Source of the DNA: Treponema sp.
Lineage (GTDB): Bacteria; Spirochaetota; Spirochaetia; Treponematales; Breznakiellaceae
Assembly (NCBI GenBank): GCA_031270205.1
Contig: JAISYA010000009.1
Coordinates: 1-24,965 of the forward strand
Reading direction: 5' to 3'
DNA length: 24,965 nucleotides
Made by a program: the position numbers and the translations under genes. This document shows positions 13,445 through 21,783 of this stretch, one piece after another; the first letter of the stretch is position 1; each line of letters opens with the position of its first letter. The notes under the pieces were generated by a model. The model made no database searches. It was given only the letters and a program-made list of their open reading frames with translations, and was not told where the DNA came from.

Positions 13445-14773
13445 TTATATCCTGTCCCACAACTTCTGCGCGTGTTCCCGAGATTTCGCCAGCAGCGCTT
13501 CCTCGTCGATGTTTACAAGCACACGATCCTTCATGACGATTCTGCCGTTGATAATCGTGGTATCCACGTGACGGCCCGAAACGCCGAAAAGAATGTGACC
13601 GTTAATGGTATTCGCATTAACCGGAGTCGGCCCCCTGTAATCGACGATGATGATATCCGCGTAATGGCCTTTCGAGAGAGCGCCCACTTTCCCCTTGATA
13701 AAACGTTCCATGATTTTTTTGTTGTTATCAAAAAGCATTGCGGGCGGCTCAGCCCAGGCGGCCGAGGGAACGGCCTTTGCGTGCTTGTGGAGGATTGCCG
13801 CAGTCTTGTAGGATTCAAGCACGTCGGCTGCGTAGCCGTCCGTCCCCATTCCTACGAGCACTCCCTTTTTCAGCATGTCCAATACCGGAGAAACACCCAC
13901 GGCATTTCCCATGTTGGACTGGGGGTTGTGCACCACCGCGACCCCGCTTTTTTTCAGCATCTCCATTTCTTCTTCCGTTATGTGAATGCAGTGAACCGCG
14001 ATTGATTTTTCGGAAAGTACGCCGTTTTTATAAAGCCGCTCAATAACCCGTAAACCGTATTTGGAAACCGCGTCAATCACATCCTCAATGCCCTCGGCGG
14101 CGTGGATATGGAAACCGACTCCGGCGGCGTCTGCCGCCCCAATACAGCGCTCAAGCGTTTTTTGGCTGATTGTCATCTGGGCGTGCATGCCGAAAAGGGC
14201 GGTGAGCATATCGTCGTTTTGTTCTTTGCAGTATTTGGCAAAATCGGCGTTTTCTTTAATGCCGGCGGCGATTGTTTTTTCACCGTCCCGGTCTGATGTC
14301 TCGTAACAGCAGTTGCTGCGAATGCCGAAAAATTTCGCGGCCTCGGCGATTTTGAAAAGACTGCCTTCCACGGCAAAAGGACTGGCATGATGATCGATTA
14401 CCGAAGTAACCCCTGAACGGATTTCATCGATCATGGGACCGATACAGCTGTAATACACGTCTTCCAGGGTAAGCTGCTTGTCCAGCCGCCACCAAAGCCC
14501 CGAAAGCACTTCGCCGAAAGTGGTTGCGGGCTTTCCCCCCAGGGAGATACCTCTGGCAAAAGTGGAATAGTAGTGCATGTGGGTATTGATAAAACCCGGC
14601 ATCACCAGTCTTTCCTTCGCGTCAATAAATTCGGCGCCGGGATACTTTGCGCGTAACGCCGCGGTTTCTCCGGTTTCCCTAATGAGATTCCCCTCAACGG
14701 CTACCGCCCCGTTTTCGATAAAGGGACACGATGAGTCCCTGGTAACGATATTTCCGTTCCCGATTACAAACAT
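13445..14773 (-). CDS. ssnA: Aminohydrolase SsnA (amidohydrolase superfamily)
   Basis: A 442-residue metal-dependent hydrolase, the same length as E. coli SsnA. Metal-site residues of the cytosine/guanine-deaminase group are present: H65 and H67 in NTHMHYYS, HIHAAEG with H223, H225 and E228, a His in VHCIHI near 262-265, and D313 in GTDGYAAD. In the yge/ygf purine cluster it is placed next to ygfK and is thought to deaminate or open a purine-derived ring; the exact substrate is not set by sequence. GGAGG lies five bases before the ATG, and the start overlaps the end of ygfK by ten bases, so the two are coupled. It is the last gene of the minus-strand cluster. Confidence 0.93.
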   Translation of the reverse strand: MFVIGNGNIVTRDSSCPFIENGAVAVEGNLIRETGETAALRAKYPGAEFIDAKERLVMPGFINTHMHYYSTFARGISLGGKPATTFGEVLSGLWWRLDKQLTLEDVYYSCIGPMIDEIRSGVTSVIDHHASPFAVEGSLFKIAEAAKFFGIRSNCCYETSDRDGEKTIAAGIKENADFAKYCKEQNDDMLTALFGMHAQMTISQKTLERCIGAADAAGVGFHIHAAEGIEDVIDAVSKYGLRVIERLYKNGVLSEKSIAVHCIHITEEEMEMLKKSGVAVVHNPQSNMGNAVGVSPVLDMLKKGVLVGMGTDGYAADVLESYKTAAILHKHAKAVPSAAWAEPPAMLFDNNKKIMERFIKGKVGALSKGHYADIIIVDYRGPTPVNANTINGHILFGVSGRHVDTTIINGRIVMKDRVLVNIDEEALLAKSREHAQKLWDRI

Positions 14774-17700
14774 GCTTTTCCTCCTAACAAATAACCGTAG
14801 TCTTTCTCAATGGTCTCGATCATGGCGGCCCAGGCTTTTGGGATGCTTTTCTCTCCCCTGCGGCAGCTTAACACTGATTTATCCTCCAATCTGAGCTTAT
14901 ACATGTCCGCGCCGGTTTTAAGAAAACCGGCGTTTTCACTGTCCGTGAAATCTTCCCCGCCGCTGAAAATAGTGAACTTGTCCCTGTAGGGCTTTCCCGC
15001 GTGAGGGCAGAAAGTCGCGCAGTTTCCACACTCGTTGCAGATCCGGTCAATGTGCACGATTTGACGGCTTTCCCCGGACGCGCCGTCCGCGGGCAGTTTT
15101 ACCGCCACATTGGCCCGGTTCGGGCAAACATCGGCGCAGATCTCGCAGAGGGTATTGCAGCAAAGGCAGCGGTATCCATCGGTATTGTCTTTCCTTGCCT
15201 CAAGGATAATTCCTTTTTTGAAAATCAGGTCCGCACAATCAACAGGAGCGGAATCCGTAAAAGCGGCGGAAAAATCCGCTTCCAGACCGAGCTTCCGCAA
15301 AATGTCCGCGGCCGCGGCCTTGCCGTCAGCGATGGCCTTGACCACCGTGGCGGGACCGGCCTTGCAGTCCCCCGCGATATACACGCCGGAAACGGAGCTT
15401 TCACCGGAGGGGGCAAGAACCGGCAGGCCCCTGGCGTTAAGCGTCAGACCGTTACGCGCAAACGACCCGGTATCGACCCTCGCGCCTACCGCGCCAATCA
15501 CCGTGTCAAAACGCAATTCCTGTTTTTTACCGGCGCTTTCAATGCCTCTCCTGCCCGAAGAATCGTAATCGCCGAGGCGCATTACCTCGCAGCCAAGAAG
15601 GCCGCCGGCCCATGTTTCGGGGGCCAAAAGTTCTTTAATTTCGATTCCGTCCGCCAGCGCCAGTTCCTGTTCTTCGCGCTGGGAAGGCATGAATTCTCTT
15701 GTCCGGCGGTAGACGATGGTCACCGATTCGACTCCCCTGTTCCGCTTTGCGGCCCTGGCGCAGTCCATTGCCACGTCGCCGCCGCCTATGACGGCGACTC
15801 TTTTTCCCAGCGAAAGGCCGTATTGGGATTTCTTTGATTCTTCCAGAAAGCGCAGGGCGTCAATAATGTTTTCATTGCCCTGTTTTACCGGGGAGGCTTC
15901 TTTCCACGCGCCGGTGGCTATGACAATATACTCGTGTTTTTTCTTCAATTCGGCAATCGAATACGCTTCCTGTACGTTGAAGCGGAATTCCACGCCGCTT
16001 TTTTCCGCCATGCGGAAGTCGCGTGAAATCGCCTCGTCAGAAATTCTGAAAGAAGGGATCACATATTGCACAATGCCGAAAGGTTTTTCCCGCTTTTCGT
16101 AGACCGTCACCGCCACGCCGTTTCTCCGCAAAAACACCGCCGCGGCAATGCCCGCCGGGCCTGCGCCTATCACCCCGGCGGATTTACCGGTTTTAAGTTC
16201 CGTTACGCGCAAAGAACCGGTAAACGCTTCCTGCCCCCTGTCGGCGGCAATGAGCTTGGCCTGCCGTATCCCCAGCGGGTCCTCGTAATCAAGCCTCGTG
16301 CATTTGTGCTGGCACTGGTGATCGCAGATCGTCCCGGTAATGGAGGGCGCGGTATTATCCCTGGCGATTATTTTGAAAGCCCCGGCGTAATTCTCCGCCG
16401 CCACGGCCGCAAGATAATCGGGAATACGCTGGTGAAGGGGGCAGCCGCCTTCCATGCAGGGCGCTTTTGCGCAGTCAAAAAGGGGCAGGACGCTCGTCGT
16501 TTTTCTCAGACCGGCCTGACGGCGCTCCTTGCGGAAACGGCTCTGTGCGGGAATGGATTCGGCCAGGGCTTTCAGCGCATCCACATTGATAAGGGCCGCG
16601 CCTGCGGACGGCGCTTTGCCGGGCGTTTTTTCAGCGAGTTCCGCAAGCTGGGTGAGGCGCTCGTAGCCTCCGGGTTTCAGTATCGTGGTAGCCACTGTTA
16701 CCGGCCTGATGCCTGTCTCAAGAATATTTTCAAGGTTGAAAAAATCGGCGCCGCCGGAATAGGATATGGGAAGCTCGCCCCTGAAAGCCTCAGATATTTT
16801 TTTTGCAACGTTGACAGAAAGGGGGAACAGGGAGCGGCCTGACATGTACATTTCATTCCCCGGTAATTCATTTCTTTTTATTTCCACCGGAAAGGTATTG
16901 GTCAGTTTTACCCCGAAGCTGAGTTTCCGTTCCTTTGCCAGAGCCATAAGGCGGGTGAACATATCCACCGCGTCATTAAATTGCAGATCATTTTTAAAAT
17001 GATGATCGTCAAAGGAAATGTACCCGTAACCGCTTTCATCCAGAATCCCCCGGGCGGTTTCATAACCCAGCAGGGTAGGATTGCACTTAACGTAAGTGTG
17101 CATTTCTTTTTTGCTGATCAAATACCCGGCTATTTTTTCAATCTCTTCCCTGGGACAGCCGTGCAGGGTCGAAAGGGTGATGCTTGATGAAACCTCCGGG
17201 GAAATTGCCTCAAGATCTTTTTTGCCGAAGCGCTCAAAAGAACCGATGTTATCCGCAATAAACCGGTAACAGCGTTTCCATATTTCGGTATTTGCGGCGT
17301 TCTTCATCCCTTCAATATAAGAATCGATCTTTTCCGATTTGATTCCGTCAAGGCTGTAACCGACGCTCATATTGAAAATAAGGCCGCCCGTATCGGCGAT
17401 ATTCAATTCTTTCGCAAGAATGTGACAGAGAAACCACGCCTTGATATATTCTTCCTGCGCCCCGGCAACGGTCAGCTCGGTTGACCATTCCACATTGTAG
17501 CCTTCGTCCACAGTGTTAATGCAGGGCCTTGCAACGGCCTTTCGCAGTTCTTCCCCGTCCATAGTCTGCACGGTTTTCAGTTCCATAAAACGCGCGCCGG
17601 CCAGGTACGCCGCGAGAATATTCTGGGCAAGCTGGGAATTGGGGCCGGCGGCAGGACCCAGGGGAGAACTTATCCGCGTTCCGAATAACTCCGTCCGGCA

Positions 17701-17826
17701 CTGCCCTTCTCCGGGACGGTAAAATTTTTCTTTTCGGATACCGAAAACCGAACCGTGATTTTTGTATTCTCCCTGTACCCAGCCTATCAATTCCTGAAAC
17801 GGAATCGGCCTCATTATTTCACTCAT
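14764..17826 (-). CDS. ygfK: YgfK, iron-sulfur flavoprotein of the purine-degradation cluster
   Basis: A 1020-residue multi-domain oxidoreductase. Residues 1 to about 400 resemble the FMN barrel of dihydropyrimidine/dihydroorotate dehydrogenases. About 440-515 holds a Cys-rich linker (C452, C457, C462, then C501, C505, C509) as in the glutamate synthase small subunit. About 550-840 is an FAD/NAD(P)H module with GAGPAG at 554-559 and a second GGGDVAMD at 691-698. About 885-945 carries two 4Fe-4S sets (C887/890/894/897/901 and C930/933/936/940). The family name 'putative selenate reductase subunit' is historical; purine or uric acid reduction is now the better guess from gene context. The start at 17826 is chosen for its GAGGGAGAG site. 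ssnA overlaps its end. The upstream gap of 147 bases carries a palindromic repeat and a possible weak promoter. Confidence 0.93.
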   Translation of the reverse strand: MSEIMRPIPFQELIGWVQGEYKNHGSVFGIRKEKFYRPGEGQCRTELFGTRISSPLGPAAGPNSQLAQNILAAYLAGARFMELKTVQTMDGEELRKAVARPCINTVDEGYNVEWSTELTVAGAQEEYIKAWFLCHILAKELNIADTGGLIFNMSVGYSLDGIKSEKIDSYIEGMKNAANTEIWKRCYRFIADNIGSFERFGKKDLEAISPEVSSSITLSTLHGCPREEIEKIAGYLISKKEMHTYVKCNPTLLGYETARGILDESGYGYISFDDHHFKNDLQFNDAVDMFTRLMALAKERKLSFGVKLTNTFPVEIKRNELPGNEMYMSGRSLFPLSVNVAKKISEAFRGELPISYSGGADFFNLENILETGIRPVTVATTILKPGGYERLTQLAELAEKTPGKAPSAGAALINVDALKALAESIPAQSRFRKERRQAGLRKTTSVLPLFDCAKAPCMEGGCPLHQRIPDYLAAVAAENYAGAFKIIARDNTAPSITGTICDHQCQHKCTRLDYEDPLGIRQAKLIAADRGQEAFTGSLRVTELKTGKSAGVIGAGPAGIAAAVFLRRNGVAVTVYEKREKPFGIVQYVIPSFRISDEAISRDFRMAEKSGVEFRFNVQEAYSIAELKKKHEYIVIATGAWKEASPVKQGNENIIDALRFLEESKKSQYGLSLGKRVAVIGGGDVAMDCARAAKRNRGVESVTIVYRRTREFMPSQREEQELALADGIEIKELLAPETWAGGLLGCEVMRLGDYDSSGRRGIESAGKKQELRFDTVIGAVGARVDTGSFARNGLTLNARGLPVLAPSGESSVSGVYIAGDCKAGPATVVKAIADGKAAAADILRKLGLEADFSAAFTDSAPVDCADLIFKKGIILEARKDNTDGYRCLCCNTLCEICADVCPNRANVAVKLPADGASGESRQIVHIDRICNECGNCATFCPHAGKPYRDKFTIFSGGEDFTDSENAGFLKTGADMYKLRLEDKSVLSCRRGEKSIPKAWAAMIETIEKDYGYLLGGKACL

Positions 17827-17922
17827 GACTCTCCCTCTCCCAAAAATAATGGTCAATTTCAAAATTCGCCGGTCCGGCAGGACCATGATTCTGAAAATGC
17901 CGCTTTATAAAATCAATTGAAG

Positions 17923-17971
17923 CTGTTCCAAAACCGTGCGCGTTAGGCACGGTCAATCAGTTTTGGAACAG
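17923..17971. repeat. Palindromic repeat with CTGTTCCAAAAC arms
   Basis: CTGTTCCAAAAC (17923-17934) is matched by GTTTTGGAACAG (17960-17971); inside it CCGTGC (17934-17939) pairs with GCACGG (17947-17952), leaving the extra segment TCAATCA on one side. It begins two bases after the permease stop codon, so it would form a large hairpin at the 3' end of that gene. Related copies lie at 10867-10928 (eroded) and 24813-24864 (inverted). Confidence 0.75.
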
Positions 17972-17973
17972 GA

Positions 17974-19386
17974 TCAATTCTTCACCTTTTCAGTAACCCC
18001 TTTCTTCTCCTCATGAATAATAATGTTGAGGAAAATCGCCGTGATTGCCGCGGGGACTATACCGGAACCGCCGAAGATGAGGCTGACGGCGCCGGGCAGA
18101 TAGCGGAGCGCGGCGCTGTTGGCGCCCAGGCCGTAGCCCAGACCGAGCGAAACGGAAATGATGGTAACGGTACGGGTCGTTATCGGTTCTTTAGTGATGA
18201 GCTGGATGCCGCTCACCGCTATCGAGGCGAACATCATTACCGCCCCGCCGCCAAGAACACTTTGCGGCATGATGGAGATGACGGCGGCAAGTTTGGGCAA
18301 AAGCCCGCAGAGCACGAGGAAAACGCCGCCGAGCGAGATGGCAAAAAGGTTAACGACTTTTGTCATAGAGATAAGGCCGACGTTCTGCGAAAAAGACGTA
18401 TTGGGCAGAACGCCGAAAAGCGACGCGAGGAACGAACCTGCACCATCCGCGATAACGCCGCCGGAAAGCTCTTTGTCGGTGGCGTCGCGGCCAAGGCCGC
18501 CAATGGCGACACCGGAAATGTCACCTACCGTTTCAACGGCGGTAACGATAAACATGATGCCGATGGGAATGATCGCCCGAATGTCAAAAACCAGTTTGAC
18601 CGGGAAGACCTTCGGCACGGCAAACCATGGAGCCGCCGCGACCTTGTCCCACTGGAGAACCCAGCCCTTGATGAACTGCGCGCCCTCAAGCTCGGCGACG
18701 GTCGGAAGAATGAGCGCCATGATTCCGCAGACAATATAACCGATGATAATGCCGAACAGTATGGATGCCGAGCTGAAAATCCCCCTGCCTTTATGTTTGA
18801 ACAGCAGTATCGAGATCAGCACGATGAGGCTGACCAGGAGGTTTTCAGGGGAACCGTAATCTTTAGCCGCGCTGCCGCCGCCGAACGAGCCGATGCCGAC
18901 GCTAATCAGCGAAAGCCCGATTGAAAGCACCACCACTCCGGTGACCACCGGGGGGAAAAACTTCCGCAGCGGCTTCAGGCAAAATCCGAGCGTCACCTCA
19001 AAGAGACCGCCGACAAAACCTGCCCCCAAAATGGCTCCATAACCGCTTATGCCGCCGCCCAGGACGCCCGCCACGCTCCGGCATACGCCGATGAAGCCTG
19101 AGCTTATACCCATAACAATGGGCAGCCGCGCGCCAATCGGCCCGATGGTAAAAATCTGCACCAGGGTCATAATGCCGGCAATCAGCATGGCGTGCTGTAA
19201 AAGCGTTATGTGCAGCGCGCTTCCCGCCGCTATGCCGCAGGCCGCAGTGATGAGCAGTACGGGGGTCAGGTTCCCCGCAAACATCGCAAAAACATGCTGC
19301 ATTCCCAGCGGGATGGCCTGTCTGAGGGGCAGCCGCCCTTCAAGGCTTGTGGGGCTGCCCCAGACGGGTATCTTTTTCTCTTGCAT
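17974..19386 (-). CDS. NCS2 (NAT) family purine permease, xanthine or uric acid type
   Basis: A 470-residue polytopic membrane protein of the nucleobase-ascorbate transporter family, proton-coupled. The NAT signature is seen as QNVGLISMTKV after SFS, in the helix-10 position. Other expected residues are the His in GMQHVFAMFAGN (first helix) and the Glu of TAVETVGDISGV (eighth helix), both part of the purine pocket in XanQ/UapA-type proteins. About a dozen hydrophobic segments are visible. The ATG at 19386 has GGAGA eight bases upstream. Position between arcC and ygfK in the purine cluster favours xanthine, uric acid or a similar oxopurine rather than uracil. The sequence alone does not separate these. 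Confidence 0.9.
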   Translation of the reverse strand: MQEKKIPVWGSPTSLEGRLPLRQAIPLGMQHVFAMFAGNLTPVLLITAACGIAAGSALHITLLQHAMLIAGIMTLVQIFTIGPIGARLPIVMGISSGFIGVCRSVAGVLGGGISGYGAILGAGFVGGLFEVTLGFCLKPLRKFFPPVVTGVVVLSIGLSLISVGIGSFGGGSAAKDYGSPENLLVSLIVLISILLFKHKGRGIFSSASILFGIIIGYIVCGIMALILPTVAELEGAQFIKGWVLQWDKVAAAPWFAVPKVFPVKLVFDIRAIIPIGIMFIVTAVETVGDISGVAIGGLGRDATDKELSGGVIADGAGSFLASLFGVLPNTSFSQNVGLISMTKVVNLFAISLGGVFLVLCGLLPKLAAVISIMPQSVLGGGAVMMFASIAVSGIQLITKEPITTRTVTIISVSLGLGYGLGANSAALRYLPGAVSLIFGGSGIVPAAITAIFLNIIIHEEKKGVTEKVKN

Positions 19387-19410
19387 AGATGTTCTCTCCT
19401 CTTGTTGTAA

Positions 19411-19438
19411 AAAATCAACGGCGAAAAACGCCGCCGTT
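19411..19438 (-). terminator. Intrinsic terminator or attenuator after arcC
   Basis: Read on the minus strand, AACGGCG (19438-19432), an 8-base loop rich in T, CGCCGTT (19423-19417), then GA and a run of six T. The stem begins within the arcC stop codon. Since the permease starts only 25 bases further on in the same direction, it would act as a partial terminator lowering permease, ygfK and ssnA expression. Confidence 0.55.
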
Positions 19439-20399
19439 ATGGGACGATAACCGTGCCCGTCCTGCCTTCAATACCGTCCCGCGCTTTTTGCAGCAGGGTG
19501 ATCAATGCTGTCCTTTGGACAGCTTCTGTCCGCGAAGCGCCCGCCTGCGCAGCCGCTTTCACAAAAGAGACCGCCGCCTGGACCTTGGGAAGCATCGATC
19601 CTTTGGCGAACTGGTTTTCCGCGATGCAGCGCTCCGCATCCGAAACGGACAGAGAGTCAAGCCACTTTTGATCAGGTTTGCCGAAATTGATCGCCACTTT
19701 CTCAACAGCGGTGAGGATGATCAGCATGTCCGCGCCGATCAGCTCCGCGAGTTTGGCGGCGGAAAAATCTTTGTCGATTACCGCGTTTTTCCCCCGGTAC
19801 TGGCCGTTTTCCATCGCCACGGGAATGCCGCCGCCGCCTGCCGCCACGGGGATCTGTCCCGCGGCAAGCATGGCCTTGACGATATCGGCCTCGACGATGT
19901 TCACCGGTTTGGGAGAGGCCGCCGCCTGCCGCCAGCCCCGGCCCGCGTCCTCCATCACGGGAATACCCTTCGCGCGGAGAACCTGCGCTTCGGCCTCGCT
20001 CATAAAACCGCCGATGGGCTTGCTGGGGTTGAGAAACGCGGGGTCCGCGGGATCAACCTCAACCTGGGTGATGATAGTCGCCACCGGCGTGGAGATGCGC
20101 CGGGCGTCCAATTCTTTGCGAATGGTGTTCTGCAGATCGTAGCCAATGTAACCCTGGCTTAACGCCACGCACACACTCATGGGCAGAATGGGGAAATGGG
20201 GATCCGCTTTGGCCGCGGTTTCAAAGGCCGTCTCAATCATCCCCACCTGCGGCCCGTTGCCGTGGACGATCACGATCTCGTGCCCCGCCTCCACCAGGTC
20301 CACAATCGCCTTCGCGGTTCCCCGTGCGGCTTCCATCTGCTCTTTCAGGTTTTTACCGAGGGCGTTTCCGCCCAGGGCAATGACAATACGCTTTTTCAT
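19437..20399 (-). CDS. arcC: Carbamate kinase
   Basis: The enzyme makes ATP and carbamate from carbamoyl phosphate and ADP. The 320-residue protein carries the amino-acid kinase motifs IALGGNAL at 6-13, IVHGNGPQVG at 43-52, VAAGGGGIPV near 180 and the VIDKDFSAAKLAELIGAD segment with the nucleotide-site residues. In this position it matches YqeA of the E. coli purine cluster rather than an arginine deiminase operon, because no arcA is present and the neighbouring carbamoyltransferase is of the YgeW type. It starts 15 bases after ygeW with only a weak AGGA site. It would harvest the carbamoyl group released by YgeW as ATP, giving ammonia and carbon dioxide. Confidence 0.95.
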   Translation of the reverse strand: MKKRIVIALGGNALGKNLKEQMEAARGTAKAIVDLVEAGHEIVIVHGNGPQVGMIETAFETAAKADPHFPILPMSVCVALSQGYIGYDLQNTIRKELDARRISTPVATIITQVEVDPADPAFLNPSKPIGGFMSEAEAQVLRAKGIPVMEDAGRGWRQAAASPKPVNIVEADIVKAMLAAGQIPVAAGGGGIPVAMENGQYRGKNAVIDKDFSAAKLAELIGADMLIILTAVEKVAINFGKPDQKWLDSLSVSDAERCIAENQFAKGSMLPKVQAAVSFVKAAAQAGASRTEAVQRTALITLLQKARDGIEGRTGTVIVP

Positions 20400-20414
20400 A
20401 TACGCGCCCGCGTC

Positions 20415-21608
20415 CTAAGAAAAGCAGCGGAGAAGGTTTCGGGAAACCAGATTGCCCAAGGTCTCCTGGGGACACTTGAACTTTGAAAGAAAGATCATCG
20501 CCGCGATAACGTACGGCTTGTGGCTGGCCTGCTTGTACAGGGAAACCCGGTAACGGTCAAACACCGATGCGGCAACTTCTCCTTCTTTGCAGCTAACGCC
20601 GGTAATATCCGCAGGCAGGCAGTGAAGGTACAGGGCCTGTCCGTCACGGCTTGACTTCATTAATGCTTCCGTACATTCCCAATCCCTGTGCCGGGCATTC
20701 TGCGCGAGCAGATCTTTTTCCAGGGCCTTGATGCCGTCAAAGTCACCGGCGCCGTAAAGGCTGGTCCGTTTTTCCATGGCGGCGAAAGGCGCCCAGCTTT
20801 TCGGGTATACAATGTCCGCGTTCTTAAAAGCCCCGGCCATGGAATTGGACTTGATGAATTTGCCGCCGCTTGCCGCCGCGTTACGCGAAGCGACTTCCTC
20901 AACTTCGGGCATCACTTCGTAGCCTTCGGGATGAGCCAGATGAACCTCCATGCCGAAGCGGGTCATAAGGCCGATAACGCCCTGGGGCACCGAAAGGGGT
21001 TTGCCGTAGGAAGGCGAATAAGCCCATGTCATGGCGACTTTTTTCCCTTTCAGTTTATCCACGCCGCCGAAGTGGTGGATGATGTGATTCATGTCCGCCA
21101 TGATCTGGGTGGGATGATCGATGTCGCACTGAAGGTTCACCAGCGTGGGGCGCTGCTCCAGATTGCCGTCAATGTGGCCTTCCCTCACCGCGCGGGCGAA
21201 TTCCCGCATATAGGTATTTCCTTTACCGATGTACATGTCATCCCGAATGCCGATTACGTCCGCCATAAAAGAAATCATGTTGGCGGTTTCGCGTACCGTC
21301 TCGCCATGGGCGATTTGGGATTTCCCCTCGTCAAGGTCCTGCACTTCAAGGCCCAGCAGATTACAGGCCGAAGCAAAACTGAAACGGGTCCTCGTGGAGT
21401 TGTCCCTGAACAGGGAAACGCCCAGACCGCTGTCGAAAACCCTCGCGGAAATATTGTTTTCCCGCAGCCAGCGCAGGGCGTCCGCAACGGTAAAAGTTGC
21501 CGTAATTTCATCGAATGATTTTTCCCAGGTAAGGAAAAAATCCCCGCCGAACATATCTTTGAAATTGAGTTGATCCAGTTTGGATATGTACTGATTGATG
21601 TAAGCCAT
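20415..21608 (-). CDS. ygeW: Knotted carbamoyltransferase YgeW
   Basis: A 397-residue member of the aspartate/ornithine carbamoyltransferase superfamily, YgeW branch. The carbamoyl-phosphate site is intact: FRDNSTRTRFSF with S71-T-R-T-R75, DHPTQ with H165 and Q168, and HCLPAD at 329-334. The amino-acid side differs from ornithine transcarbamylase, and the natural acceptor of this group is not firmly established; in the purine pathway it probably works in reverse, phosphorolysing a ureido compound to carbamoyl phosphate. AAGGAG lies six bases before the ATG. arcC follows after 15 bases, which would pass carbamoyl phosphate straight to carbamate kinase. A 175-base gap with a terminator-like hairpin separates it from ygeY. 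Confidence 0.94.
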   Translation of the reverse strand: MAYINQYISKLDQLNFKDMFGGDFFLTWEKSFDEITATFTVADALRWLRENNISARVFDSGLGVSLFRDNSTRTRFSFASACNLLGLEVQDLDEGKSQIAHGETVRETANMISFMADVIGIRDDMYIGKGNTYMREFARAVREGHIDGNLEQRPTLVNLQCDIDHPTQIMADMNHIIHHFGGVDKLKGKKVAMTWAYSPSYGKPLSVPQGVIGLMTRFGMEVHLAHPEGYEVMPEVEEVASRNAAASGGKFIKSNSMAGAFKNADIVYPKSWAPFAAMEKRTSLYGAGDFDGIKALEKDLLAQNARHRDWECTEALMKSSRDGQALYLHCLPADITGVSCKEGEVAASVFDRYRVSLYKQASHKPYVIAAMIFLSKFKCPQETLGNLVSRNLLRCFS

Positions 21609-21730
21609 TTATAACTCCTTGTTGAGCCTTTGCCATAAATTCAGGAAAGGTCTCTTAAATTTATTTGAGGGGAGAAGTCTCCCGCCCGGTAAACGCACGG
21701 CGTTAAGTCATGCGTTTTTCCTGAAAGATT

Positions 21731-21778
21731 GCAAAAAAATCCACAGGCGCGGCAGGCTGCCGGTGACCGCCGCCGCGC
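21731..21778 (-). terminator. Possible intrinsic terminator after ygeY
   Basis: On the minus strand GCGCGGC (21778-21772) pairs with GCCGCGC (21753-21747), with a further CGGCAG/CTGCCG pair option inside, and a run of seven T (21739-21733) follows after seven bases. The distance from stem to T-run is long for a classical terminator. Further along, GGGAGA-AG-TCTCCC (21670-21683) forms a second small hairpin before ygeW. Together these may reduce read-through into ygeW. Confidence 0.4.
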
Positions 21779-21783
21779 AGCCG

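Noticed and set aside
13400..14046. Long plus-strand open frames opposite ssnA
   Set aside because: They lie antisense to a clearly conserved enzyme, have no family motifs or ribosome sites, and are explained by GC-rich codon structure.
15001..16842. Long plus-strand open frames opposite ygfK (up to 278 codons)
   Set aside because: Antisense shadows of a 1020-residue protein with intact Fe-S and nucleotide motifs; composition is Arg/Gly-rich and without domains.
14764..17826. YgfK as a genuine selenate reductase
   Set aside because: The name is historical; there is no molybdopterin-binding domain in the protein and no in-frame TGA suggesting selenocysteine.
17840..17920. Separate ygfK promoter (TTGATT, 17 bases, CAGAAT on the minus strand)
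   Set aside because: The -10 match is weak and the AT-rich gap offers several equally poor alternatives; not strong enough to list as a feature.
18013..18924. 303-codon plus-strand frame opposite the purine permease
   Set aside because: Its Asp/Arg/Gly/Glu-heavy translation is the typical antisense image of a hydrophobic membrane protein.
19437..21608. Arginine deiminase (arginine fermentation) operon reading of arcC plus a carbamoyltransferase
   Set aside because: No arcA or arginine/ornithine antiporter is present, the transferase has YgeW-type features, and ygeX, ygeY, ygfK and ssnA point to the purine cluster.
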